Shown: positions 33,991-42,861, counted from the first letter of the stretch. The stretch is 64,000 nucleotides of DNA from Promicromonospora iranensis (GCF_028994805.1 NZ_JAJQQP010000002.1:248001-312000), one strand, 5' to 3'. Notes: generated by a model not told the origin, from the letters alone. Numbers and translations: made by a program.

Positions 33991-34392
33991 TCAGGCCGCC
34001 TGGTCAGCGTTCTGCTCACCGGCCCGGTGCGCGTGCTCCTCGAGATCCTGAAGGTGCTCCACCGGCCGGACGCAGCCCAGCGCGTGCGTGAGCGTGTCCT
34101 GCGTGATGCCGTCGTGCGCGACGTCGTCCTGCAGGGCGGTCATGACCTGGTCGGCCGCCACACGCACCGGGATGCGGGCCTTGTCCGCGGCGTCGAGCAG
34201 GATCTGGGCGGCCTGGTCCTCGTCGCAACGACGCGCCACCACGACCACGCTCTTGGCCCGTTCGATCATCGCCTCACCCACGAGTGCGGGGGACACGGGC
34301 TCGTCCACCCGGTCGAGACGGTCGCTGTCGAAGCCGAAACCACCCCCGACGTCGTCGACGAAGGTGCCATGAGGCTGGTTGACGGATGGCAT
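33991..34392 (-). CDS. ANTAR-domain-like protein, 133 aa
   Basis: Residues about 34-95 (ALVGEAMIERAKSVVVVARRCDEDQAAQILLDAADKARIPVRVAADQVM, listed here only as its ends) have the three-helix ANTAR layout, in which the family binds paired stem-loops in RNA as an antiterminator. Here no GAF, PAS or receiver domain precedes it, so any signal input is missing or comes from a partner. The C-terminus is His/Glu-rich. I take ATG 34392 because GGGAGG is 5 bases upstream; a longer frame to 34536 would overlap the neighbouring promoter. It is divergent from the heme-domain gene. Confidence 0.7.
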   Translation of the reverse strand: MPSVNQPHGTFVDDVGGGFGFDSDRLDRVDEPVSPALVGEAMIERAKSVVVVARRCDEDQAAQILLDAADKARIPVRVAADQVMTALQDDVAHDGITQDTLTHALGCVRPVEHLQDLEEHAHRAGEQNADQAA

Positions 34393-34488
34393 GTGAACCT
34401 CCCAGATCCCCTGCGGACCTGGAGCCGCTTCATGACTCCCGAAGTCTTCAGTGTAGAACGCTTCGGACGATTCGGACAGGCCCTCATC

Positions 34489-34520
34489 GTTCGGCAGCAT
34501 TCGGCAGCATTCGGCAGTAT
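34489..34520 (+). repeat. Three tandem 10-bp repeats before the DUF336-type gene
   Basis: TCGGCAGCAT is repeated with an exact 10-base period (TCGGCAG at 34491, 34501 and 34511). It ends in TCGGCAGTAT, where CAGTAT lies six bases before the ATG at 34527. Degenerate copies (TTCGGACGA, TTCGGACAGG) lie about 30 bases upstream. One-turn spacing suggests stacked regulator half-sites over the promoter. Confidence 0.6.
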
Positions 34521-34526
34521 GGGGGC

Positions 34527-35021
34527 ATGAGCTCATCAGATGTCAAAGCAGATCTCGCCTCCGCCGTCGCCGAGGTCGAGGCCCAGGAGGCCGAGCTGGT
34601 CCTGACGACGTTCACGCACGAGGAGGCCTGGCGCCTGGGCGTCCGGCTCGTCGAGCTGGCGACCGAGCGCGACCTGCCCGTCGTCGTGGACATCCGCAAG
34701 GGCACGCAGCAGGTGTTCCACGCGGCTCGGCCCGGCACCACCCCGGACAACGACTCGTGGATCAAGCGCAAGGTGCGGGTGGTCTACCGGTTCGGGGCGT
34801 CGTCATACCTGATGGGGCTGCGGGCCAGGGCCAAGGGGACCGACTTCAACGCCGACCAGGGCCTGCTGTTCCAGGAGTACGCCGCGCACGGGGGAGCCTT
34901 CCCGGTGCACGTCAAGGGCGTCGGCATCGTCGGAGTCGTCACCGTGTCGGGCCTGGCGCAGCAGGACGACCACGCTCTCGTGGTGGAGGCGCTGCGCGAG
35001 CTGGTGGAGTCCCAGGTGTGA
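34527..35021 (+). CDS. UPF0303/DUF336 heme-degrading-domain-like protein, 164 aa
   Basis: The pattern LPVVVDIRKGTQQVFHAARPGTTPDN, WIKRKVRVVYRFG and GAFPVHVKGVGIVGVVTVSGL with the tail DDHALVVEAL is that of the UPF0303 branch of the HbpS/GlcG-like fold. Relatives bind heme or small cofactors; the role of this branch is not settled. It is cytoplasmic. CAGTAT six bases before ATG suggests a leaderless mRNA. Confidence 0.85.
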   Translation: MSSSDVKADLASAVAEVEAQEAELVLTTFTHEEAWRLGVRLVELATERDLPVVVDIRKGTQQVFHAARPGTTPDNDSWIKRKVRVVYRFGASSYLMGLRARAKGTDFNADQGLLFQEYAAHGGAFPVHVKGVGIVGVVTVSGLAQQDDHALVVEALRELVESQV

Positions 35022-35059
35022 CACCTGGCGACCACCGACCCGCGGTGGTCCGACTCGGC

Positions 35060-35692
35060 TCACCCCGAGACGGACCACCGCTGGTTGTCCCCGGCATGGC
35101 AGTCGTACATGATCACCGGCGTCTCGTTGTCGGTGGCCGCGCCGGAGACGTCCAGGCACAGCCCCGTGGCCGCGTTGCGCACCGTGCCGTCGGTCTGCGG
35201 TGCCCACTGCTGGTTCGCGCCGCCGTGGCAGGTCCAGATGGTCACCGCGGTCCCGGCCGCCCCGCCGCTCGGGTCGTCCAGGCACATGGAGCCCAGGGTG
35301 CGCAGCTCTCCGGAGGGGGACGCCGTCCACTGCTGGCTCGCCGTGTCGTTGCAGTCGTAGACCTGGAGCGCGGCGCCGTCCGTGGCTGCGCCACCGGGGA
35401 CGTCGAGGCACCGGCCGGACGCCACGCCCTGGAGCGTCACCACCGCCGGGGCGGGCGGGGTCGCGCTCGGCGTGGGCGACGGGTCCGGGCTCGCCGAGGC
35501 CGGCCCCGTCGCCGGTGAGCTCGCGGACGCCGACGGGGCCACCGACGAGCCGGCCGCCCCCTGTGGGTCGGAGGCGTCCCGCGTCAGCACCCACACCGTG
35601 CCGATCACCGCCGCGAGCGCCAGCAGCACGGCGAGCGCCCCGACGAGCATCCCGGGGGACAGGCGGCGGCGCGGCGTGACGTGGTCGTACAT
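35060..35692 (-). CDS. Membrane-anchored ricin-type beta-trefoil lectin, 210 aa
   Basis: One membrane helix (about residues 17-38) is followed by a Ser/Ala/Pro linker (about 40-85) and a ricin-B domain (about 85-208) whose three lobes end in SQQWTAS, NQQWAPQ and NQRWSVS, the QxW repeats. It would present a sugar-binding domain on the outside of the membrane. No enzyme domain is attached, which is less common than lectin-enzyme fusions. ATG 35692 has AAAGGAAA upstream, whereas longer frames only add shadow sequence from the opposite gene. Confidence 0.85.
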   Translation of the reverse strand: MYDHVTPRRRLSPGMLVGALAVLLALAAVIGTVWVLTRDASDPQGAAGSSVAPSASASSPATGPASASPDPSPTPSATPPAPAVVTLQGVASGRCLDVPGGAATDGAALQVYDCNDTASQQWTASPSGELRTLGSMCLDDPSGGAAGTAVTIWTCHGGANQQWAPQTDGTVRNAATGLCLDVSGAATDNETPVIMYDCHAGDNQRWSVSG

Positions 35693-35813
35693 CCTGACGT
35701 TTCCTTTCGGGCCCGACGTCGTTCGCGCGGGCCAGCCGCACCCTACTGCGTCGACCGCGCGGGTAGGTTCGGCGAGGGGACCACCCGAGGTATGCGTCGA
35801 GACGGGGTGAAGG

Positions 35814-36548
35814 ATGTTGCGCTCGTTCGTGGTGACCGGCGGCAGCCAGGGTGTCGGGCGCGCCGTCGTGGAACGGTTGGCGGCGGACGGCCACGTCGTG
35901 GTCCTCGATCTCGCCGGCGCCCCCACGTGGGCGCACCCGGCGGTCACCTTCGTCGGTGGCGACGCGGGCGACGTGGGCATCGCGCGCCGGGCCGCCGAGG
36001 AGGCGGAGGCCGTGGCGCCGCTGGCCGGCTGGGTCAACAACGCCGCCGTCTTCCGGGACGCTCCCATCACCGCACCGCCGTCCGACGTGCTCGCGGCCGT
36101 CACGGCGAACCTGGCGCTCGCGGTCACGGGCTGCCACACCGCCGTCGGACACTTCCTGCGGCACCGGCGAGCAGGGGCGATCGTGAACGTCTCGTCCCAC
36201 CAGGCGCAGCGCCCCGTCCGCGGCGCTCTGCCGTACGCCACCGCCAAGGGAGCGATCGAAGCGTTGACCAGGTCCGTCGCCGTCGACCACGGGCCCGACG
36301 GAGTCCGCACGAACGCCGTCGCGCTCGGGTCGATCGAGACGGCGCGCTACCAGGAGTACCGGCGTGCACATCCTGATGCGGACCGGCAGATGGCGGCCCT
36401 GCACCCCCTCGGCCGGGTCGGCACCGGCCAGGAGGTCGCCGATGCCGTCGCGTTCCTGCTCTCCGACCAGGCGGCCTTCGTCAACGGTGCGGTACTGCCC
36501 GTCGACGGCGGGCGCGCAGCCCAGGGAGCCGATCCCGAGGCCGGCTGA
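35814..36548 (+). CDS. Short-chain dehydrogenase/reductase, 244 aa
   Basis: Classical SDR: FVVTGGSQGVGRAVV, VNNAAVF, NVSSHQAQ...YATAKGAIEAL with Ser, Tyr and Lys, and AFVNGAVLPVDGG at the end. Asp in VVLDLAG suggests NAD(H) use. Substrate unknown. It is monocistronic, divergent from the lectin gene. ATG 35814 is chosen with a weak GAAGG directly upstream. Confidence 0.87.
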   Translation: MLRSFVVTGGSQGVGRAVVERLAADGHVVVLDLAGAPTWAHPAVTFVGGDAGDVGIARRAAEEAEAVAPLAGWVNNAAVFRDAPITAPPSDVLAAVTANLALAVTGCHTAVGHFLRHRRAGAIVNVSSHQAQRPVRGALPYATAKGAIEALTRSVAVDHGPDGVRTNAVALGSIETARYQEYRRAHPDADRQMAALHPLGRVGTGQEVADAVAFLLSDQAAFVNGAVLPVDGGRAAQGADPEAG

Positions 36549-36576
36549 CAGCGCCGGGAACGCAGCGCCGGGAGGC

Positions 36577-37221
36577 TCAGGACCCGCTGCCCACCACGAC
36601 GTCCCGCACCCAGGCGGAGCCCTCGGGACGGAAGCCGACGCTCCGCAGGTACGCGAGCTCCCCGGGTCCGGCCTGCGGTACGACGACGCGGTCGAACCCC
36701 TTGTCCGCGAAGATCCCGCTGCGCCGGTACACGAACTCGCCGGGCGTGAAGTCGCGGAACCGCTTCGTCACCCAGTCGAGCTCGACGACGCCGACCCCGT
36801 CGCCGGCGTCGCGCACCTCGACCACACCCACCGTCTCGTCGCCACGCTGCACCAGGAACGCCGAACGTTCCTCGCCGGGCTCCGGCACGGCCACGAATCC
36901 CGGCGCGACGCTCGCGATGTCGGCGGCATGGGTGCGCAGGACGTGCAGCAGGTACGCGTCGTCGGGTGCGACCTCGACCACCTCGTACACCGCGGCGTCG
37001 TGGCGCTCCCGGTTCAGCCGCGACAGCCAGTAGATGTTGATCAGGCTGATCGCGGCGTTCATGGCGACGAAGGGCCAGATCTCCAGGATCGCGTTGTAGG
37101 TGGTCGCGACGAGGGAGCCGATGAGGTTGAGCCAGCGGAAGCGGAGCACGCGTGCCTGCGTCAGGGACAGGACGACGAGGACGGAACCGACCCACCCGGC
37201 GATCTCGAGCCAGGGAAACAT
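36577..37221 (-). CDS. YgjV-type membrane protein with C-terminal GNAT-like half, 214 aa
   Basis: Residues 1-75 hold three membrane helices in the YgjV arrangement (GWVGSVLVVLSL, LRFRWLNLIGSL, MNAAISLINIYWL). The second half (about 80-210) is soluble and ends with FVYRRSGIF, DKGFDRVVVP and YLRSVGFRPEG, resembling a reduced acetyltransferase fold. E. coli YgjV lacks this part. Function unknown; nutrient or metabolite sensing at the membrane is only a guess. It is followed by another reverse-strand family gene upstream at 37241. Confidence 0.8.
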   Translation of the reverse strand: MFPWLEIAGWVGSVLVVLSLTQARVLRFRWLNLIGSLVATTYNAILEIWPFVAMNAAISLINIYWLSRLNRERHDAAVYEVVEVAPDDAYLLHVLRTHAADIASVAPGFVAVPEPGEERSAFLVQRGDETVGVVEVRDAGDGVGVVELDWVTKRFRDFTPGEFVYRRSGIFADKGFDRVVVPQAGPGELAYLRSVGFRPEGSAWVRDVVVGSGS

Positions 37222-37240
37222 GCCCTGACCCTAGGCGCTC

Positions 37241-37549
37241 TCACCAGGACCAGCCGCGCGAGCTGAGCTCCAGCTCCTCCCGCAGCCGTTCGCCCGCCGC
37301 GGCGCGCTCGTCCGCACGCAGCGGCGCCGTCGCCGTGGGGAGGCCCGCGAGCTGGCACGCCTCGCGCAGCAGCGCGTCGTACGCGCCCTGCACCGCGAAC
37401 CAGTGGTGGGCCCGGGCGTACACAGCCGGGTCCTCCTCCACACGGCGCAGCTCGGCCGCGAGCTCCCCGAGCCGGACCTGGAGGCGCAGCGTGACCAGCG
37501 GGTCCGGGGTCCGGGCCCGCGCCGGTCGCGTCAGGAAGCTCCAGGTCAT
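37241..37549 (-). CDS. Conserved small hypothetical protein, 102 aa
   Basis: Soluble, helical and charged: LRLQVRLGELAAELRRVEEDP, ARAHHWFAVQGAYDALLREACQLAG. Many actinobacteria have such a short protein, but I know of no function. It is 19 bases upstream of the YgjV-type gene on the same strand, so the two are likely co-transcribed. No membrane segment or metal motif is visible. Confidence 0.75.
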   Translation of the reverse strand: MTWSFLTRPARARTPDPLVTLRLQVRLGELAAELRRVEEDPAVYARAHHWFAVQGAYDALLREACQLAGLPTATAPLRADERAAAGERLREELELSSRGWSW

Positions 37550-37680
37550 GACGGGTCACCGCCACGTCGTCGTCGCAGTGCTGGGGACACGTCCAGCGTA
37601 GGTCCGTACGGCCGCTATGGCTATGTGGTCGGCCCATGACCTCGGACGCCTCGGACGCCTCGGCCCTCGGCGACACGGGC

Positions 37681-39537
37681 TCACCCCGCCGCGTGCAGCG
37701 CCGCCAGGATCCCCTCGCCGTACCGCTCGAGCTTGGCCTGGCCGACGCCGCTGATCCCGCTCAGCGCATCGAGGTCCGCCGGCTGCTCGGTGGCCACGGC
37801 CCGCAGCGTCGCGTCGTGGAACACCACGTACGCGGGCACGCCCTGCTCCTTGGCCGTCGCGGCACGCCAGGCCCGCAGGCGCTCGAAGACCGGCTGGTCC
37901 GCGTCCGACAGCGGTGCCGCTTCCGGCCGGGCGCCGCCGGAGCGCGCGGGCCTGCGCGTGCTGCCCGACGCCGGGCGGGGATCGCGCCGCAGCCGGACGT
38001 CACGCCGCCTGCCCAGCACCTCCGCGCTCGCCTCGGTGAGCACCAGCGTGCCGTGGTTCGAGTCCACCTCCAGCAGCCCCAGGGCCAGGAGCTGGCGTGC
38101 CACCGACCGCCACTCGCCCTCCGACAGGTCCTCGCCGACGCCGAACACCGTCAGGCTGTCGTGCCCCCACTGCGTGATCTTCGGCGTGGACTTCCCCCGC
38201 AGGATGTCGACCACGTGCCCCACACCGAAGCGCTGGTTGCGCTCCCGGTCCAGGCGGAACACCGCGGACAGCAGCTTCTGCGCCGGGACGGTGCCGTCCC
38301 AGGCCTCCGGCGGGTTCTGGCACGTGTCGCAGGCGCCGCAGCTGCCCGCATGGTCCTGGCCGAAGTAGCGCAGCAGCTGGGCGCGGCGGCACTCGACCGT
38401 CTCGCACAGCGCGAGCATGGCGTCGAGGTGCGCCGAGAGCTTGCGGCGGTGGGCCAGGTCACCGTCGGACTCGGCGATCATCTTGCGCTGCTGGACGACG
38501 TCGGCCAGGCCGTAGGTGAGCCACGCCGTCGACGGCAGGCCGTCGCGGCCCGCGCGCCCGGTCTCCTGGTAGTAGCCCTCCACCGACTTGGGGAGGTCGA
38601 GGTGGGCGACGAACCGGACGTCGGGCTTGTCGATGCCCATGCCGAACGCGATGGTCGCGACCATGATCACGCCGTCCTCGCGCAGGAACGTCGACTGGTT
38701 CGCCGACCGTACGTGCGCGGGCAGGCCTGCGTGGTAGGGCAGGGCACGGATGCCCTGGTCGGTCAGCTGCTGGGCGGTCTTCTCCACCGACGCGCGGGAC
38801 AGGCAGTAGACGATGCCGGCGTCACCGGGGTGCTCGGTGCGCAGCAGGTCCAGCAGCTGCCGGCCCGGGTTGTCCTTGGGCACGACCCGGTAGGTGATGT
38901 TGGGGCGGTCGAAGCTCGCGACGAAGTGCCGGGCCTCGGTCAGCCCGAGGCGGGTGGCGATCTCCGCGCGCGTCTGATGGGTGGCGGTGGCGGTCAGGGC
39001 GATCCGTGGCACACCGGGCCAGCGTTCGGCCAGCTCGCTCAGCCGCAGGTAGTCGGGCCGGAAGTCGTGGCCCCACTGGGACACGCAGTGCGCCTCGTCG
39101 ATGGCGAACAGGGCGATGGTGCCCTGGTCGAGCAGCCGCGCCGTGGACTCGACACCGAGCCGTTCCGGGGCCAGGTACAGCAGGTCGAGCTCGCCCGAGC
39201 GGTAGGCCTGCTCCACCGCGCGTCGCTGGTCCGGGTCCTGCGTGGAGTTGAGGAACCCGGCCCGCACGCCCAGCGCGTCGAGCGCGTCGACCTGGTCCTG
39301 CATGAGGGCGATCAGCGGCGAGATCACCACGCCCGTACCGCGCCGGACGAGCGCCGGGATCTGGTAGCACAGCGACTTGCCGCCACCCGTCGGCATGAGC
39401 ACGAGGGCATCGCCGCCGTCGGCGATGGTCTCGATGATCTGCTGCTGCTCGCCGCGGAAGGCGTCGTAGCCGAAGACGTCGCGCAGTACGTCGAGCGCGG
39501 TGGCGGTCGGGTGTGCGGCGACGTCCGGAAGAGTCAT
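37681..39537 (-). CDS. recQ: ATP-dependent DNA helicase RecQ, 618 aa
   Basis: A 3'-5' DNA helicase of recombination and repair. Helicase motifs: [16 protein letters not shown] (Walker A), FAIDEAHC (DEAH), ALTATAT, and [10 protein letters not shown]. The RecQ zinc cluster is C...CGACDTC near residue 385-410. The winged-helix domain follows. The C-terminal HRDC domain (about 540-610) has [20 protein letters not shown]. The length is standard. The start is uncertain: ATG 39537 fits the family, and a GTG ten codons upstream (39567) is open too; neither has a good ribosome site. A LexA box lies 88 bases upstream, between recQ and the divergent micro-ORF. Confidence 0.93.
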   Translation of the reverse strand: MTLPDVAAHPTATALDVLRDVFGYDAFRGEQQQIIETIADGGDALVLMPTGGGKSLCYQIPALVRRGTGVVISPLIALMQDQVDALDALGVRAGFLNSTQDPDQRRAVEQAYRSGELDLLYLAPERLGVESTARLLDQGTIALFAIDEAHCVSQWGHDFRPDYLRLSELAERWPGVPRIALTATATHQTRAEIATRLGLTEARHFVASFDRPNITYRVVPKDNPGRQLLDLLRTEHPGDAGIVYCLSRASVEKTAQQLTDQGIRALPYHAGLPAHVRSANQSTFLREDGVIMVATIAFGMGIDKPDVRFVAHLDLPKSVEGYYQETGRAGRDGLPSTAWLTYGLADVVQQRKMIAESDGDLAHRRKLSAHLDAMLALCETVECRRAQLLRYFGQDHAGSCGACDTCQNPPEAWDGTVPAQKLLSAVFRLDRERNQRFGVGHVVDILRGKSTPKITQWGHDSLTVFGVGEDLSEGEWRSVARQLLALGLLEVDSNHGTLVLTEASAEVLGRRRDVRLRRDPRPASGSTRRPARSGGARPEAAPLSDADQPVFERLRAWRAATAKEQGVPAYVVFHDATLRAVATEQPADLDALSGISGVGQAKLERYGEGILAALHAAG

Positions 39538-39624
39538 GGCGGCCAGTGTGCCAGGGGAGGCTGACACGGGCCGCCTGGTGCGCCGCGTGCTCCCGGGATG
39601 CCGGTCGGATGCCAGGCTAGATGG

Positions 39625-39640
39625 TCGAACCTGTGTTCGA
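39625..39640 (+). promoter_or_regulatory. Perfect LexA (SOS) box
   Basis: TCGAAC-CTGT-GTTCGA is the consensus SOS box of Gram-positive bacteria without a mismatch. It exactly precedes TTCAAT (39642-39647), a plausible -10, and so covers the promoter spacer. LexA binding here would silence the micro-ORF at 39654 and might also affect recQ. Confidence 0.85.
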
Positions 39641-39653
39641 TTTCAATCCTGTC

Positions 39654-39818
39654 ATGCCCGCGTCAGGCGCCACCGTCCTGCACGCCGACCTCGACGCGTC
39701 GATGGACGCGATCCGGACGAGGTTCGGCGGGGACACGGTCGGCTACCTCCCGGTCGTGCTCCGCGACGGCGGCGCGGTGCCCGACGAGTTCCGCGAGCTC
39801 GCCGAGCACGGTCTGTGA
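39654..39818 (+). CDS. SOS-controlled 54-residue protein, possibly a Y-family polymerase C-terminal piece
   Basis: The protein reads ASMDAIRTRFGGDTVGYLPV in its middle and ends VPDEFRELAEHGL. The phrase DxIRxRFGxDxV is typical of the end of the little-finger domain in DinB/UmuC-like polymerases. Nothing else of a polymerase is present, so it is either a surviving fragment or a stand-alone small protein. I prefer ATG 39654 because TTCAAT lies six bases upstream (leaderless) and the LexA box lies before it; ATG 39621 would put the box inside the gene. No ribosome site is visible for either. Confidence 0.6.
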   Translation: MPASGATVLHADLDASMDAIRTRFGGDTVGYLPVVLRDGGAVPDEFRELAEHGL

Positions 39819-39821
39819 CGG

Positions 39822-41417
39822 TCAGGCCGATCCCGGACCCGCGGGAGCTCGTCCAGGTCCGCCGAGCGCATCGAGCATCTCCCGTGCGGCCCGTTCGCCG
39901 GACTCGACGGCGCCGTTGAGGTAGCCCTGGCTCTCGATCGAGGTGTGCTCCCCGGCGAAGTAGCAGGTGCCGACCGGTTCGCCCTCGACGCCGGCGAAGG
40001 CCGTGTACTGCCCGACGCCGTAGTAGGAGTAGGAGCCGCGGGTCCACCGGTAGCAGGGCCAGTAGTCCAGCGCGACGGCACCGGTCCACCGGGGTGGGAC
40101 CCCGGGCAGCACGGGGGAGAGCTGAGCGAGGAACCTGCGGGCGTACCGGGCGGGTGGGTCGCCCGCGAAGTCGAGCGCCACGCGACCGCCGGTGAAGTTC
40201 GTCAGGATGCCCGTCTCGCCAGGCTGGCCCAGCGTGGTGTCCCAGGTGGCCTGGTAGCCCGTGTCGGCGAACGTGTCACCGTCGCAGCCGGCCTCCTGCC
40301 AGGCACGTCGGTCGAACTGGAGGGCCAGCTTGGTGTTCGCTCCCATCGGCAGGTCCTCGATGGCGGTGCGCTTCAGTGCCGGGAACCCCGCGTCGCGCAG
40401 GTCGACCCGGCGCAGCAGCGAGAACGGCAGGGCGAGCAGCAGCAGGTCGGCGACCTCCGTCGTGGTCCGCCCCCGGCTGGTCAGGCTCACCGCGTACCGG
40501 CCGCGGTCTCCCCGGCTCAGCGCGGTGACGGCGGTGAGGGCGGTGCCGGTCACGATCCGGTCGGTCAGGGCGTCGGCGAGACGAGCGACGATCCGGTCGT
40601 TCCCGCCCGCCACGTGGAAGACCTCGTCGGACTCACCGAACAGCTGCGGGTCCTCGGCCGTGGAGTAGCCGAAGAGATTGATCAGGTTGAGCGCGGACTG
40701 GCGCTCGATCTCGGCGCCGTACTCGATCGTGTACGCGACGTCGAGCAGCCGACCGAGCCTGGAGGACGGTCCACCGGGCACGTAGGCCTCGATCCATTGC
40801 CGGATCGACATCAGGTCCAGCTCACGTGCCCGCGGGGTGTGGCTGTCGTAGGTGATCGGGAAGCCGGCCGCCTCGGCGTCGCGCCGGGCCTGGGGCAAGA
40901 TCTCCCGCAGGTCGTCGCGGACGTCGTCGACCAGGTACGGCGAGCCGTCGAAGAAGTAGAACGGCTCGGTTCCTGGCGGGGTCGCCTCGACGCGGTTCTC
41001 GACGTCCAGGCCGAGCTCCTCGACCAGGTCGAGGATCTCGGTGTGCCCCGTGTCGATGAGCTCCCCGCCGTGCTCGGAGACCTGGCCGCCGCGCCAGCGC
41101 CGGTTCGACCAGCAGCGCCCCCCGATCCGGTCGGCAGCCTCGTACACGATCGGGCGGTACCCGGCCTGTGTCAGTCGGTACGCCGCGGTCAGGCCGGCCA
41201 GGCCCGCCCCGACGACGACGATCCGCGGCCGCCGCCGACCGCGCACGGCCTCCGCCGCGCCCGCAGGTGCCGTCCCGGCGAGGCCGGCGCCCACCGCCAG
41301 CGACCCCCCGATGAACTGGCGCCGCGTGAGCCCGCCCGCCGTCGGGCGGCGCCCGGGCGCCTCGGCGTTCAGGTCCCGTACGACGCGGCGTAGGGCTGCA
41401 TGAAGTGGGGTTCGCAT
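39822..41417 (-). CDS. Tat-exported flavin monoamine oxidase, 531 aa
   Basis: A twin-arginine signal TRRQFIGG (residues 31-38) and an Ala-rich segment direct the folded enzyme outside. The FAD site is IVVVGAGLAGLTAAYRL (about 70-86), followed by GGRCW. The C-terminal FAD region has GSYSYYGVGQY and TCYFAGEHTSIESQGYLNGAVESGERAA. It oxidises primary amines (polyamines, aryl amines or amino acids) to aldehydes; the substrate cannot be set. It is downstream of the membrane-protein gene but a 196-base gap with a hairpin separates them. Confidence 0.92.
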   Translation of the reverse strand: MRTPLHAALRRVVRDLNAEAPGRRPTAGGLTRRQFIGGSLAVGAGLAGTAPAGAAEAVRGRRRPRIVVVGAGLAGLTAAYRLTQAGYRPIVYEAADRIGGRCWSNRRWRGGQVSEHGGELIDTGHTEILDLVEELGLDVENRVEATPPGTEPFYFFDGSPYLVDDVRDDLREILPQARRDAEAAGFPITYDSHTPRARELDLMSIRQWIEAYVPGGPSSRLGRLLDVAYTIEYGAEIERQSALNLINLFGYSTAEDPQLFGESDEVFHVAGGNDRIVARLADALTDRIVTGTALTAVTALSRGDRGRYAVSLTSRGRTTTEVADLLLLALPFSLLRRVDLRDAGFPALKRTAIEDLPMGANTKLALQFDRRAWQEAGCDGDTFADTGYQATWDTTLGQPGETGILTNFTGGRVALDFAGDPPARYARRFLAQLSPVLPGVPPRWTGAVALDYWPCYRWTRGSYSYYGVGQYTAFAGVEGEPVGTCYFAGEHTSIESQGYLNGAVESGERAAREMLDALGGPGRAPAGPGSA

Positions 41418-41532
41418 CGGTGCCTGGCTCCGTCCGGCCGTCGTGTCCAGCTCCGGCCCAGGTCCGGCTCAGCCGGCCCAGGGAGGAATCGTGCAGTACC
41501 AGGAAAAGTCTCCTCGCCGCGGACGCGGACGT

Positions 41533-41553
41533 CATCACCCGAACAGGGTGATG
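41533..41553 (-). terminator. Inverted repeat between membrane-protein and amine-oxidase genes
   Basis: CATCACCC-N5-GGGTGATG is a perfect 8-bp stem, with GACG/CGTC pairing again just outside. It lies 61 bases after the membrane-protein stop and 116 bases before the amine-oxidase start, so it may terminate the first or be an operator for the second. Confidence 0.4.
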
Positions 41554-41613
41554 CGCGTCGGACTGCCCGAGGACCGCGACACGGTTGCCGGCCTCGCCTC
41601 CCGCGACCGACGG

Positions 41614-42738
41614 TCACGAGGTGGCGGTTGGTCGTGTCCTCGTCGGCGGGCCAGGACGCCGAGGCGGCGCTGACTCCGGGCGGGATGTCGTCACCGCCTC
41701 GGTGTTGCGCAGGAACACGATGATCCAGCTGAAGATGAGCACCGCCGCGACCAGCTCGACAGCCGTGAGGTTGTAGTACCCGGTGACGAGGAAGACCGCC
41801 AGGAGCACGATGACGCCGACGTACACGTAGCCGAGCAGGACGAAGATCCTCGGCGCCGACGGAAGCAGCCGGCGCAGGCTCACGACCAGCGCGATGTAGA
41901 CGATCACCATCCCGGTGGCGGAGGTGTTGTGCACCCCCAGGAACTCGTCGGCAGGGAAGGCCCCGACACAGCCGAGGAGCACGCCGATGAGCACGAGCGC
42001 CAGTCGGACGAGGCGCTTGCTCCGCGCTTCCGGGCGGGTCGAGCACGGGAGGGACAAGGTCGCGTAGTGCGCGATCGTCGTGACCATGACGCCGGCGATG
42101 ACGAGCGTCAGGTTGAACGCCATCGCGGAGAGGTCGTCGCTGATCCCGAGCGCGCTGAGGTTCTCCTTCCACCAGGACGGGTCGGAGGCGCTGAGCATGC
42201 TGGTCAGTGCGCCGACGGTGAGGAACAGCGCCAGGACGAGCGAGAGCAGCATCGGGGTGAGGTTCACGGCGGAGAGGAACGCCAGATAGGCGGTCACGGC
42301 CAGCGCGACGCCGGCGAGCAGCGCGGCGGACGTCGAGTACACGGTCGCGCCGACGAAGCTCTTGCTCACCACGGAGGCAAGCCCGATCCATCCCAGCATC
42401 GCGATGGCCGCGTGCGCCAGCGTCAGGGCCGCGACGTCGAACCAGTGCGGCCGCGGCAGGCTCGCGCCCCCGGACGGGTCGCTTCGTTGCTGGGCACGTC
42501 GCAGGACGCATCCGAGGAGGAACGCGGCGATCGCGGCGAGCGCTCCGCCGATGGCGACGAAGTTCCCGATCGAGCCGCGGCCCGAGATCGGCACACCGTG
42601 ACCCCAGAACACGACGAGGCCCACGAGCGTGCCCAGCACGAAGGTGCCGGCGCCGGTGAGAAGCGCTGATGACTCACGCGACTCGGTGCTCGCGACGGGG
42701 TCACGAAGGATGCGGGCGATCGGTGACGGCCGGCTCAT
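41614..42738 (-). CDS. Multi-span membrane protein, DUF998-like, 374 aa
   Basis: About ten hydrophobic helices. The second half has GVLLGCVGAFPADEFLGVHNTSA, close to the G-x-FP...H...A signature of DUF998 proteins. No transport or catalytic motif is recognised. ATG 42738 is chosen because GGAG lies 7 bases upstream; the longer frame begins in an Arg-rich run. The C-terminal tail is Pro/Arg/Thr-rich and cytoplasmic. Confidence 0.75.
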   Translation of the reverse strand: MSRPSPIARILRDPVASTESRESSALLTGAGTFVLGTLVGLVVFWGHGVPISGRGSIGNFVAIGGALAAIAAFLLGCVLRRAQQRSDPSGGASLPRPHWFDVAALTLAHAAIAMLGWIGLASVVSKSFVGATVYSTSAALLAGVALAVTAYLAFLSAVNLTPMLLSLVLALFLTVGALTSMLSASDPSWWKENLSALGISDDLSAMAFNLTLVIAGVMVTTIAHYATLSLPCSTRPEARSKRLVRLALVLIGVLLGCVGAFPADEFLGVHNTSATGMVIVYIALVVSLRRLLPSAPRIFVLLGYVYVGVIVLLAVFLVTGYYNLTAVELVAAVLIFSWIIVFLRNTEAVTTSRPESAPPRRPGPPTRTRPTATS

Positions 42739-42757
42739 CTCGGTTCTCCGGTTCTGC

Positions 42758-42772
42758 TCGCCGCTGCGGCGA
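42758..42772 (-). promoter_or_regulatory. Small palindrome before the DUF998-like gene
   Basis: TCGCCGC-T-GCGGCGA lies 20 bases upstream of the reverse-strand start at 42738, a place suited to an operator or leader hairpin. The rest of 42773-42861 shows only a widely spaced CCGGATCA/TGATCCGG pair. Confidence 0.3.
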
Positions 42773-42861
42773 ACCCGGATCAACACTCTCGGCAGCGCCC
42801 TTCACCTGCGTCACCCGAAGCGGATGATCCGGTAGGGGAGGCATGGGCGGCCTGGCCGACA

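Noticed and set aside
42775-42834. CCGGATCA / TGATCCGG pair as an operator
   Set aside because: The arms are about 45 bases apart and only 8 bases long, which is weak in 73% GC sequence.
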